This document shows positions 25,431-35,691 of a stretch of DNA of 64,000 bases, in pieces; within the stretch, counting starts at the first letter, position 1, and the number at the start of each line of letters is the position of its first letter. The notes below the pieces were generated by a model, which had not been told where the DNA came from, ran no database searches, and saw only the letters and a list, made by a program, of their open reading frames with translations. This DNA is from Microdochium bolleyi (Eukaryota > Ascomycota > Sordariomycetes > Xylariales > Microdochiaceae): the NCBI GenBank assembly GCA_001566295.1, contig KQ964255.1, positions 62,001 through 126,000 of the forward strand, written 5' to 3'. The position numbers and the translations under genes were made by a program.

Positions 25431-26125
25431 ATGGCTCGCATCCCCTACCCCCCTCCTCCGCCGGCGGGCAGCGCGAAGCCCAAGGACGACGGCAAGCCGC
25501 GGCCGCCCCCGCTCAACGTGGCCAAGATCATCTCGCACAGCACGGGGACGGCGCCGCACTGGGCCGGGGTCGCGGTCGCGCACTATACGAGCATCGCGCT
25601 CGAGGCGAAGCTGCGGGAGCTCGCGATCCTGCTGACGGCCGCGAAGCTGGGCAGCACGTACGAGTTCACGCACCACACGCACATGTCCAAGAACTTTGGC
25701 GTCGTGGACGCGCAGAGGAAGTGGATCTGGGAGGTCGCGGGCAAGAACGGGGCAGAGGAGAAGGAGAAGGGAGGGGTGCTCAAGGGCGTACAAGACGCCG
25801 TGAAGGAGGGCATCTTCACGGACAAGGAGGCCGTGCTGCTTGCGCTTGTGGAGAACATTGTCGAGACTGGGGTCGTCGGGGAGGAGCTGTGGAAGAGGGC
25901 GCGGAGCTACTTTGGGGAGAGGGAGCTGGTTGATGTGTGTTCCGTCGTGGTGAGTTTGTTCCTTTCGTTGTCCGAACGGCCCATGTGCGCAGGGTGCTGT
26001 GCTGTACGGCGCCTCTTGCGTGACGATGCTAACCTGTATGTGTGTAGGGCTTCTACTTCACCAAGTCGAGGATCACGACGATGTTTGAGATTGAATTGGA
26101 GGACAACGTCAAGCCTGTTCTCTGA
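25431..26125 (+). CDS. carboxymuconolactone decarboxylase/AhpD-fold protein
   Basis: Exons 25431-25949 and 26048-26125, intron 25950-26047; 198 residues. The core KLRELAILLTAAKLGSTYEF followed by HHTHMSKNFGV fits the carboxymuconolactone decarboxylase (CMD) helical fold, with a Tyr-Glu and His pattern in place of the Cys-x-x-Cys of peroxidase-type AhpD proteins. The N-terminus is Pro-rich (MARIPYPPPPPAGS), and a Lys/Glu insert (KNGAEEKEKGG) precedes the second helical half. The short second exon ends in EDNVKPVL. Fungal relatives are often small oxidoreductase-like or decarboxylase-like proteins of unknown substrate; no aromatic-degradation cluster is visible around it, so the reaction cannot be assigned. 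Confidence 0.8.
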
Positions 26126-26854
26126 GCAGTGTGGGTTGCATAGGATAACAATGGTCCGACGACCGGTTGGTCGGACAATCCAGGGATGCAGATGAAAAAT
26201 GCCCGCTACTCTTGCCCCAAACAAGTCTACGCATAGCATGTAGGGGATACAGGCTCTTGGAAACAGTGCTAGGTATGGTGCTTCATATTGAACAGTCGGC
26301 GGCCTCCGGCTTGGGAGCATACAAGCGAGATGCTGTGAGTTCTGATGAACATTCGCTACGGGGAGACTTGTAGCAGCAGCACACCAAGGACATCTTGGCA
26401 TGATGACTGCATGCAAGCTGCAGGTGACAATGCAAGCTTCGCGGAAACTTTCCGGTGCTTATTGTGCTGATAAATCAAAATGTGCATTCGATACACCTAG
26501 AGTGAGACGATGAGGTGATTCTGGCCATCCATTAATGGACGCACATGCGCGTCGGCTGTGGCGGAGACTCTGGCGCTGAGCCTCGGCCAAAATGGCCAGG
26601 TTCCCACCGATCTGGATCCTAGAGTTCCCTTAGCGCTCCATTCTGGTCTGGGGGGACGGAGCGGTTCCGCATCCACATGGCAACCACGCAGGCGGACTTC
26701 AAGTAGCCGGGACACTTGATGGACGCTCCTTCCTCGCTCAGGAACTTCAGCTTCCCCTGACCAGTGACCACTCCAATCGCCGCCAGAGCTGGCATTGCCG
26801 AACGCCCACGACACAAATACAACACCACCAAGCACAAACACCACCATAGCCGCC
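26126..26854. other. intergenic CMD-like gene to acyl-CoA thioesterase
   Basis: About 730 bp. The last 60 bases are A/C-rich, as expected for a fungal 5' leader just before the thioesterase ATG. No gene-like frame is supported. Confidence 0.5.
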
Positions 26855-27832
26855 ATGGTCAACACCAAGCAAGCAAAAACCATCATCGAGCAAGTCGCCG
26901 TCGAAGAGATTGCGCCGGGCCACTTCCGGACAAAATGGCTGCCTGGTCGTATGGGCAACCCGCTGCCCATCGCATACGGCGGCTGCGCGTTGGGAGCAGC
27001 CACCCGTGCCGCTTTTGAGACCGTCCCGGACACCCACCACATCTACTCGCTCATGGGCCACTATCACGGGCCCGCATCCACGCTGCAGCCGCTCGTCGTC
27101 ATCGTTCACAAGACGCGTGACACAAAGACTTTCGCGACCCGGCGCGTCGTTCTCACGCAGCTCCAGGCTGACGGCAAGACGACGCGCACGGTCATGGAGA
27201 TGCTCATCGACTTCCACGTCGACGAACCCGCTGCGCTCGAGTACTCGCCCAGCACGGTGACTAAATACGCCGGCGTGGATGAGCAGCTAACCGAGGACGA
27301 TGCAGGCGGGGACCCCAAAACCACCGCCGCTGCAAAGGACATGTTCGCTATGAACCAGCAGTTCTTTGAGTCGCGGCACTGCCGCGAGGGCGTGGCAGGC
27401 CAGAATCTGCACGGCATGCTCAAGCACACGCGCACCACACAAGACGAACGGGCGATATCGGACAAGACGTCCGCCGAGTACACGCGCTCTAAACACGACC
27501 TAAGCGGCTCGCGGGGGGACAGGGCGGCCGCCGTGTCGTTCCTTTTGGACGGCGCGCTGTCGTTCCTGCCACTGACGCACAATCACATGTGGTTCGACGA
27601 CGCAGGAGCGTGCTCGTCGCTCGACTTTGCGCTGCGGTTCATGGTGCCGGACATCGACCTGAGCAAGGAGTGGCATTTGCGGGAGAGGACGGCGATATCC
27701 GCGGCTCACGGGCGGACTTATGCCGAGGGCAGGTTATGGGATGCGAAGGGCCAGCTGGTTGCTTCCATGACGCAAGCGTCCATCTTGCGGCCGAAGCCTG
27801 CGCCAAAGGACAAGTCAGCGGCGAAGTTGTAA
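26855..27832 (+). CDS. peroxisomal acyl-CoA thioesterase (TesB/Tes4 type, double hotdog)
   Basis: Hydrolyses acyl-CoA to free fatty acid and CoA, probably inside peroxisomes where it helps beta-oxidation balance CoA. Intronless, 325 residues; the ATG at 26855 lies in GCCATGG context. The first hotdog includes PIAYGGCALGAATRAAF and HYHGPASTLQPLVVIVHKTR. The second carries the expected TesB catalytic set: Asp257 in SLDFALRF, Thr279 in RERTAISAA and Gln307 in SMTQASILR. The C-terminus is the tripeptide AKL, a type 1 peroxisomal targeting signal. Length and layout match fungal Tes4-like enzymes. The acyl chain preference is unknown. Confidence 0.9.
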   Translation: MVNTKQAKTIIEQVAVEEIAPGHFRTKWLPGRMGNPLPIAYGGCALGAATRAAFETVPDTHHIYSLMGHYHGPASTLQPLVVIVHKTRDTKTFATRRVVLTQLQADGKTTRTVMEMLIDFHVDEPAALEYSPSTVTKYAGVDEQLTEDDAGGDPKTTAAAKDMFAMNQQFFESRHCREGVAGQNLHGMLKHTRTTQDERAISDKTSAEYTRSKHDLSGSRGDRAAAVSFLLDGALSFLPLTHNHMWFDDAGACSSLDFALRFMVPDIDLSKEWHLRERTAISAAHGRTYAEGRLWDAKGQLVASMTQASILRPKPAPKDKSAAKL

Positions 27833-28148
27833 ATCATATCATCTTGTATGCGTCTCTTGAATGTTACCATCCCTCTGTTATTGCTTCCGTGCCTGTTCAG
27901 CACAACGATGCTGGCGTATCCACAAGATCTTGCCAGGGGGTGCCCGATCTCGTGCGGAGAAGATGCGGGGTAGCCTGCTCCAGCGTGTCATGCCCTGGTG
28001 CAGGGTCCGGTCGTCGGACTTCAACCAAGATAAGAGCAAACGTGACATGTCGCCTCGACGCTGGTGTTTCCCCCTCGGACTGGGATGTCGTCCCATCGAA
28101 CACGAGGTATTACTACCTCGGCGGAGCGACAAGCGCACACCGTGAAAA
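27833..28148. other. intergenic thioesterase to amidase
   Basis: A 316 bp gap containing the thioesterase 3' flank and amidase promoter. Nothing further is seen. Confidence 0.45.
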
Positions 28149-30373
28149 ATGGGGGCAACGACCGACGACAACGCCGCAGGTCCTGCATCTACCCCTCGGC
28201 CACGGCCGTGGCAGATTGTTGTCGCGGCCAAGCGAGAGGCTCAGGAGGCAATCGTCAGATCCTTTCGGCCTCTGCAGGGAGTGCAAATCGATGACGAGAT
28301 TACGGCCATCGACACCGGGATCACGGACATCAGCGACGCTTCCACCCTGGCGGCCGCTATTGCTGTATCGAGATGGACGGCCGTGGCTGTCACGGAGGCG
28401 TACATCAGGAGGTGGGTTTATTTATACAATGCCGTATTTTAGATGACTGCTGCAAAATACTGCACGGATGTTGAGATCCTGCGCTGTGCAGAGGGCTGAC
28501 ACGGACTTGTTCACCACAGAGCCATCAAAGCACACGAGCAGGTATGGACAAGTTATATGTGACACATGTGGCAGTATCACTACTTGCTGAATGACATCTG
28601 ACGGATACATGCCCAAGACGAACTGGTGAGTCCCATTACCATCACTTCAGTGCCTATGGCACACGTATCACGGAACTTCCATCTCTAAGGTGAACCCAAC
28701 ACACAGCTTCACCGAAATTATGTTCGCCGATGCCATCGCCCAGGCACAAGAGCTTGACCGCCACCTCGCCAGGACTGGAAAGACTCTTGGGCCACTTCAT
28801 GGCCTGCCGGTCACGCTCAAGGACCAGTTTGACGTCAAGGACCACGACACAACACTAGGCTATGTTGGCCGTGCCTTCTCCCCAGCCCAGGCCGACAGCA
28901 CCCTCGTCGCGATACTGAAGTCCATGGGAGCTGTCACCCTCGGGAAGACCAATATTCCACAAAGCATCATGGTCAGTACAGACGCGCAGCAGCGGCTCAT
29001 GCTTGTGCAGGGAATTGTTTACGCCACTTAACAGAAACAGCTGACTAGGTCTCGGTCCATCGTTGCGTTTGTAGTGGTGCGAAACGGATAATCCCCTGTT
29101 CGGCCTCACCACGAATCCTGTGCACAAGGACTACACTCCTGGCGGGTCCACGGGCGGCGAGGCTGCTCTGCTTTCGTGCGAGGGAAGCATGCTAGGCTGG
29201 GGCACTGACATCGGTGGGAGTGTCCGGATCCCGTCGCACATGATGGGTCTGTATGGGTTCAAGCCAAGTGTAAGTCCACGCGAACACCACTGAGCACAGC
29301 GCTCGCATCACCCCGCACGAAGTAATTCGGTACTGATATTGGGGTTCTTGTCCCTGGCACAGAGCGGTAGACTGCCCTATAGAGGCGTGCAGGTCTCGAC
29401 CGATGGCCAAAAACACGTCCCGTCCTCCATCGGCCCGATGGCACGAAGTCTCGACACAATCCAAATGGCCATGAAGGCTCTCATCGACGCGAAGCCGTGG
29501 CAGCTTGACGCCCGCTGCATGCCAATACCCTGGCGGCAGGACACATACGATGCGATGCTCAGCCGTCCGCTGGTGATTGGCGTGCTCATGGACGACGGCG
29601 TTGTGAGACCACATCCGCCGGTCACGCGTGTGCTGGAGAAGGCGGTCGAAGCGTTGAGATCTATAGGACACACCATTATCGAGTGGGACGCGAGCCTGCA
29701 TGCGGAAGCTATCCAGGTCATGGTGAGTGTCGAGCAACCCACCTCCAAACCCGACTGCGACCGGTGTCTGTTTTTTGTCTGGATGGAGTGTGTTGCGTTG
29801 CTGACCACCGCCTTTACGCTCACAAAGGACGCATACTACACCGCCGATGGCTGCGAAGACATCCGCCGAGCCGTGGAGGCCGGTGGCGAGCCATACATCC
29901 AGCACGTCGAGCGCCTCATCGCGCGTGGGAGCGCCATCTCGGTGTACGAGTACTGGCAACTCAACAAGCGCAAGAAGGCCGTGCAGAACGCATATCTCGA
30001 CAAGTGGCAGAGCAAAAAGGTCGACGTGCTACTCACGCCACCGATGCCGCACGCCGCCGTGCCTCACGGGTGTTGTAGGTGGGTCGGCTACACAAAGGTG
30101 TGGAATCTGCTGGACTACACTGCGCTAGTGATACCAGCGGGGAATGTTGGTGAGGGTGAGAGTGAGGAGCTGTTTGCCTACGGGACGCCGGGGGAGAGGG
30201 GAGAGCTTGATGATTGGAACCAGAAGCTTTGGGGGGAGAAAGGTGCGGAGATGGCCCAGCTGAATCTCCCTGTTGGAGTCCAGATTGTTGGCCAGAGGCT
30301 GGAGGAAGAGAAGGTTCTTGCTGTCGGGAAGGTGCTCGATGACCTCCTCCGTGCGAGGCGGGCGTGCTGGTAA
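28149..30373 (+). CDS. amidase signature family enzyme (acetamidase-like)
   Basis: Hydrolyses an amide to acid and ammonia (family role; substrate not inferable). Six exons: 28149-28411, 28520-28541, 28690-28971, 29075-29269, 29363-29722 and 29828-30373; introns 28412-28519, 28542-28689, 28972-29074, 29270-29362 and 29723-29827; 555 residues. The catalytic triad is intact: Lys139 in LPVTLKDQFDV, cis-Ser214 in GGSTGGEAALL and nucleophile Ser238 in GWGTDIGGSVRIP. The usual GGSSGG is GGSTGG here, but the catalytic first Ser is kept. C-terminal family blocks KVDVLLTPPMPHAAVPHG and LNLPVGVQIVG are present. The 22-nt second exon (RAIKAHEQ) and its flanking introns are the least certain splice calls. 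No signal peptide is visible, so it is probably cytosolic. Confidence 0.85.
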
Positions 30374-31159
30374 TACCAGCTGAGGCATCCCAGTGACTGA
30401 CTTGTTCCTTCGGTCTTGACAGGTTGGGCAACACGAACACCTCCTCTTCGATTAATCTGAGCCAGCTCCTTTGATGGCTCAGCTGTTTTTCATGCCCCAA
30501 AATGCATTGGCCCGTGTTGTGAGTTTCATTGATTGCGCAATGACTGAATGTGCCTGGTTGTTCAGAGCTTGCGGGACTCTGCAGTTGTGAGTCCAGTCAG
30601 TGGACCAACATACCCGCCAACACCCAATGTTCCTTCATACTGAAAGGGTACCTACACGCCAAAGATAGAGAGGCACACAAACAAACACCGTCTGCTACTG
30701 GTTGTCGCGCAATCTTTGAACGGCAGTGCCAGCAAAAACAAAATATGTGTGATACCAAGTTGCTATTTTCTGCAACCAACAGCAATTTGGAGTGGGGAAC
30801 TCTTGTTTCACCGTTCAAATAAGCCTAACAATAGGCGCGTTGGGGGTATTTTGCTGTGCGACACCACCGGGTTGACTGTGCTTGCTGTGCTGATACGGTT
30901 GATATAAGACGGAAAGTTGCTCTCAGTGCCCCAGATACTGCGAATTTGATGACATCGAGATATACGCCGTGTTGTGGGCGCTCTATTTAATTGTTCCCGC
31001 CCACGGACATAGCCAACGAGTGAGCCTCCAGTATAAGAAGCACCGGACGCCGGCTGCGACTACTTGCCACGCTTAAGTCACCAAGGAACACGAAAACTTC
31101 ACCGGAGTCACACTCCTCACTTCTGCTGTATCAAGACTCCTGCTTCATTTCTGGCTGCG
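30374..31159. other. intergenic, left border of the tandem family locus
   Basis: This gap follows the last conserved gene (amidase) and precedes family member A. A TATA-like TATAAG at 31032-31037 lies 123 bp before the gene A ATG. No gene is supported in the rest. Confidence 0.45.
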
Positions 31160-31761
31160 ATGTCGTACCATGCCAATGTTGAGATTTTCACCGTCTTTCT
31201 CTACGATGAGGGCAGCAAACTCGTCTCAGCTATCACGTTGGAGGTGTATCCCTCCGAGGTGAACAAGCATAACCGTGACTTTGATGATGACCCAGTCTGG
31301 TTTATCGAGGTCAGTTGCCTATCTACTAACCGTGGCACCCCCGCGGCGCGGCTCGCAAGTAGTGTCACGAGGTTCATACTTCCCCTTCCGCCATGCTGAC
31401 ACCGCTTTCCTTCCAGGAGAAGGGTCGAACGACACTAAGCACGCTGCAAAACAAGCTCCGTGAAAAGATGGCGCAACAGGTCGTCCACAACAAGCACGGA
31501 AGTGTCAAGGAGGGGAGAGGGACAGTCACAGCATTCCACCACGCGAAAGTACAATGGGGCGCCATGAACGCCACCGATGGTCTTTCGTCTCCAAAGGCCA
31601 GTGGGCCGGACCTGTTTCTCCTCGCAGATAAGCCCCTCCTGGCGCAGCTGAGGATCATGGACAAGAGGGCTGCAGACTGGATCGCGGTGAAGGCTGATGT
31701 GGGAGTAGGGGAGGCTGATTTGATCGTGAAGACAAAGGGAACGGGACGGTCGCGCCACTAG
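31160..31761 (+). CDS. tandem small-protein family, member A (subfamily 1)
   Basis: I do not recognise this protein. Exons 31160-31309 (exactly 50 codons) and 31417-31761; intron 31310-31416 with a CTGAC branch site; 164 residues. Exon 1 is beta-rich (NVEIFTVFLYDEGSKLVSAI) and ends VWFIE just before the phase-0 intron. Exon 2 begins with a basic helix (TLSTLQNKLREKMAQQVV), then the core strand AKVQWGAMNA, then PDLFLLADKPLLAQLRIMDK with RAADWIAVKA, the subfamily 1 ending shared with B and C. No signal peptide or membrane segment is visible. It is first of eight + strand copies. An intact frame, good splice sites and similarity to B and C argue that it is a real gene. Confidence 0.78.
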
Positions 31762-32736
31762 GCATGAAGAGAACCAAATAGCGTGACGTCTGGTTCCCTT
31801 GGTTCGTGTAACGCAAAATTTGATAGACTTGATCGTGAGGCAGCCACTGAGCGAAAAAGTGGGAAGGATGCGAGAGCATGCGGACAGGTATCATAGGTTC
31901 GTTTCCTGGATCTCAAAGCATCAGTCCCAGCTGTGCGGGTCGAAACCGTCGAACAGGAGCCAATGGGCGTCGACGAGGGGCAAGATGACAAAAAGAAAGA
32001 AAGTTCCCATTATGAGCTGCAGGACCTGAAGCCGTTGGTTATCTCCAAGGTTGTTGTCTGCTGGTGCGGTGTGGCGTGCTTGCTGCATCAGTCTGCGTGA
32101 GTCTTGACTTGGCAGTGGCGGAGATGCAGAAACGGCCATAAAGATTTTGAATGGTGCATCTGTTGGTTCATCACAGTGAAGCGGTGCTACAAAGTTTCTT
32201 AATATATAAAAAGTATTCTCTGAATCAGGACGAAAAATGAAGAAACTACCAACAAACGTTCTCAGGCATGCTGGAAGCAAATACAACAATGCTAGGGCGA
32301 ATACTTCGGGTGTGAGATCGCGAAGCAAGTCATATCAACATACTCATCATGGAAATTGTTGGTAATTAAATCTAGTGTGTTGTGTCGTCGTTCTTCCATT
32401 CCTAGGGTTTTGTACTCTCTAACTGTCACACATCAGCTGACTCTACTAGACTCGTTGAGTTGTTCCAACACTCTCCGTGAATGCCACTTCTGCTTTGAAC
32501 ATGATGTTAGTTTCGCGTCTGCACAAAATTTCAAAACCGTTTTATTCTGACTGAATCGTTCAAGGAGGCCTACAAATACAGCCAGGGCGTCCATAGTTCA
32601 TCGATGATTCCTTGACTCATCTGCAAACACAACTTCGGCGTTCCTCAGAGTCAGCACCCATTTCGGCAAACAAAATTTCCACCATCGCTCCTAGCTCGTT
32701 CCAACCAAGATATCTCACTGTCACTTGTTTTTGAAC
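31762..32736. other. intergenic between family members A and B
   Basis: About 975 bp, AT-richer than the housekeeping regions. A minus-strand frame at 31921-32328 (135 codons) has no recognisable motif and is probably chance. A weak TATA-like ACAAATA lies near 32572, about 160 bp before the gene B ATG. Confidence 0.4.
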
Positions 32737-33421
32737 ATGTCTAGCGACAAGAAGGGCACACCTTTCCACATCTTTATTTACAACGCTTCGCCGGGCGATT
32801 ACATGGACCGTGCGGTGGAAGCCGTTGTCCTGGAGCTTGATGCGGGCGACTTCGACAAAGACGCGGACACGCAGGCCGAGAGACACAAAGTACTTATGAG
32901 AGTTAGTTTGGTCTAATCCAAAAGTGTCGGTCGCGGGACGCGACATACAACCAGTAGCTAATTATCACCATTCCTAGCCCGAGGAGAACTCCATCTCTGT
33001 GGCGCAGGTCAAGCTGCGCACTGTACTAGCCAAGCACATGAGGGGCAGCTGGAAAAGGGCTCTTAAAGGTACCCATAGGGACAATATCCCGGAGTTCGCA
33101 TCCTTCAGGACTGCGGAAGTTCAGTGGTGCGGTTTGAAAGCCCTCGCTTCGAGCGCGTACAGGACGGTCCCGGGTCTCGACCTGCTCGGCCTCTCGGACC
33201 ATGAACTCCTGTTGCAACTGAGGATGCTGCATAATCGGAACGACGATGTGGTCGGTATCTGTGCTATGGGTTGGGACAAGAATACGTCTCTGCCAACCAA
33301 GGAGAAGAAAAAAGAAAGCACGGTGCCGACACCCTCGTCGGCCGACAAGCGAACTCCAGAGCGTGTCACGCCAGCAGGGTTATCGGCCAACGGGAAGAAA
33401 AAGGGTTCAACTCGCTGTTAG
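32737..33421 (+). CDS. tandem small-protein family, member B (subfamily 1, Lys/Ser/Thr-rich tail)
   Basis: An unrecognised protein paralogous to A and C. Exons 32737-32901 and 32978-33421; intron 32902-32977 (branch GCTAAT); 202 residues. Exon 1 gives FHIFIYNASPGDYMDRAVEA followed by VVLELDAGD, again predicted strands. Exon 2 opens PEENSISVAQVKLRTVLAKH, then shows the core strand AEVQWCGLKA and GLDLLGLSDHELLLQLRMLH, lining up with A and C. After this shared domain B alone has a 50-residue tail rich in Lys, Ser, Thr and Pro (KEKKKESTVPTPSSADKR), likely disordered and possibly nuclear or nucleic-acid facing. Function unknown. Confidence 0.76.
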
Positions 33422-33873
33422 GGGGAGTAATAAAGAAGGATAACCTGGGCCACTTTTGTCTGCTCTCATTGTATTTGGTGGACAACAGCGAGTTCGAGAA
33501 GTAGATCATGGACTTCAAGAGCGGCGGCCAGACTCCGGACAAAAGCGGCGAAAGAGTCAACAAAGGCTACAGAGTCAACTGCGCAGGACGCTCATGAGCA
33601 ACTCAATGTGCGGCACCACGTTCACCATCGTAGCCAGGTTCTCTATAAAAGTCAAACAACTGGATGTAATGAGATGGCTCGGGCAGATTTTGAGAAATGA
33701 CATTTGTGCCGCTTAGACTGTGCAAACACTCCTGAGATTAAGCTAGCGAACATGGCTGCCTTATGTACGTCGACACGTTTGGTTGTACTCTTGACTCAGT
33801 GTTCCACCAGCTTTGACTACTTGGTGATTGCAGAGATTTCTGTTTGCAGGTTCCAGTTGTGGGACTCAACTCG
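33422..33873. promoter_or_regulatory. intergenic / promoter of family member C
   Basis: A gap of 452 bp with a good TATA box (TATAAAA, 33644-33650) 224 bp before the chosen ATG of C. That spacing allows a longer 5' leader. No gene is seen. Confidence 0.45.
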
Positions 33874-34492
33874 ATGACTGAAACCGAAGTCTTCAGTGTG
33901 TTCGTGAGGGACGCGAGATCAATCGTTAAACACTCACCCGTTTTCGTTGCAGGCTTGCGGGTACCTCGACCCGACCATAGCAGCAAAGACCACGTTCACG
34001 AACAACCCAAATGGTTCGTACAGGTCAGTTCTTGCTATGACTTTTCATCGCCTGAAACCCCGCAATGAATCTTTTGTCCAGATTTCATATCCTCGCTTAT
34101 CGTCAAAGTGCTGACAAGTAAGCCTCTACCAGGGCGAAGACGACAGGGAGCTGAGCCGCACGCAACTCGTCTTTCGAGACGCGCTGGCTCGTCAAGCGGT
34201 CCGGAGTTGGCAGATTGAGACAAAGGCAGAAGGAACACCCGCAAAGGTCACAGGGTTCGACTACGCACGAGTCGTATGGGGTGGCTTAGCCGCTACTACT
34301 GGCCCGATACCACGACCAGTACAGGGCCAGGATCTGCTCGCTCTCGACGATGAAGATCTCTTAGCGAACTTGAGGATGATGGAGAAAAGGTCCATTGATC
34401 TGGTGATGGTCAAGGCGATCGTGCGGGAAATCAAACCAGCAAGGGAGACCGCGTGGAATGGAGAGCGGGCTCACCCTTACCCTCGTCGTTGA
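33874..34492 (+). CDS. tandem small-protein family, member C (subfamily 1)
   Basis: An unrecognised paralogue of A and B. Exons 33874-34023 (50 codons, the same as A and H) and 34133-34492; intron 34024-34132; 169 residues. Exon 1 MTETEVFSVFVRDARSIVKH ends in KWFVQ, which matches the VWFIE end of A at the same phase-0 junction. Exon 2 has a helix (TQLVFRDALARQAVRSW), then YARVVWGGLAATTG, then GQDLLALDDEDLLANLRMME and KRSIDLVMVKAIV. Similarity to A runs through the entire spliced length, which supports both the splice site and the start. No targeting signal is visible. Confidence 0.76.
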
Positions 34493-35691
34493 ATACATGG
34501 AGAACAACACATCCCCTAGGGTTTATGCTTGAAAGTGGTGGATCTTAGAATTGAAGTCATTGGTTCTTTGAGCCTTGAGGACGGATCTGTTCTGACTTTT
34601 GCACATTTTTCCACGCTTTTGAGTACAATGGTACCTTAGAAATTGCAGTGCTGGAAACTACAGAGTGTTCCTCCAAGTGGTTGACAGCTTCTTGGTTTGG
34701 TGACAGAACTTGTCGAGGACCAAGAAGGATATGGGGTTTGCGATACAAGCAAAGAAGTCCACCCAGCTTCGATCCTGTGATACCCATATTCTCTTCATCT
34801 TTATTTCTATTGGCAATGAACCTCTATCAGTAAGTAATTCCGTTGTTCTAACTCGTGGATGCTGACGTGTCATGGCCTGATTCAACTCGAGCAGCAATAC
34901 CCGCAGTATCGACACAACAAAAAGCCTTGAAGAGCCAGTAGAATAGTGCTTCGAGTTGCGAGGAGCTTCGAACGTCTCTATGGAATTTTTGATTAACCTG
35001 GTCGTGGCAGCAGACCAGTCTGTTGATACAAACACGGGTTGGAAAGTGTTTGAACCACAGGCCAAGTCAAGCCTGATGACAACCGCCGTTGCGAGACTGT
35101 TGTACACGTGCATGCAGGCTGGTCTGTTGGCGCCATGTATGACAACGAAGATTAGGGTCGGGTCATGGTTTGTCTAAAGGTTTGTAACAGTCAGAGGAAT
35201 TAAGCCCTTGGCAGAGAAACAGCCGCGCTGCATTTCGCCGCATGCCGCACGCCTGGGACGACAAGAAGAACTGTCTGGTCTGTTTCACTATCCATTTCCA
35301 TCCAGTAATACATGCAATCGCTGGGATTCACCGCACCTGACAAAGGACCCTTTAGTCAATGACAACGCTAGTCCTGCAGCGAAACGTGGATGTGCGAGCG
35401 GAATTCAGGCACTCTGACAACGAAGCAGTCCGATACGATCGCAGGTCAAGCTTCTGACTGCGATGCCTACTGTCTTCCTGAGGCGAACTTCAGTTCAATA
35501 TGGCCGTATTTGCCGTATATAGAATCACTCTCCATGGACCATTTTCACCGTTCAAAAATGCAACTCATCACAGGCTGCTCAAGACATCTACCTCAACAAA
35601 AGCCAGAGTACAAGAGCCACGCCTCGCTCGCAGCCAGCACTCGTACAACCGGTCTCCACGATCGGGTCCAACTCGGGACGACTCTGTCAAC
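34493..35691. other. intergenic between C and D, with a possible family relic
   Basis: A 1.2 kb gap. A short frame at 34980-35177 weakly resembles a family domain and is listed separately. A TATATA lies at 35516-35521, 171 bp before the D start. The minus-strand frame at 34658-35113 has no recognisable content. Confidence 0.4.
34980..35177 (+). pseudogene. possible relic of a tandem-family member
   Basis: A 65-codon frame starts MEFLINLVVAADQSVD, like the hydrophobic opening strand of exon 1 in other members, then reads AKSSLMTTAVARLLYTCMQA and ends ...IRVGSWFV. The spacing of SLM, the Ala-rich helix and the final strand with Trp recalls exon 2 of member E (CSLMEQLADAAVLDY then VSAKIYW). No intron or downstream C-terminal signature follows, so if it is related it is truncated. 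The resemblance is weak and could be chance. Confidence 0.28.

Noticed and set aside
28542..28689. Extra mini-exon inside the 148-nt amidase intron
   Set aside because: Some GT/AG pairs would allow it, but a direct join of AHEQ to VNPTHSFTEI already matches the family pattern.
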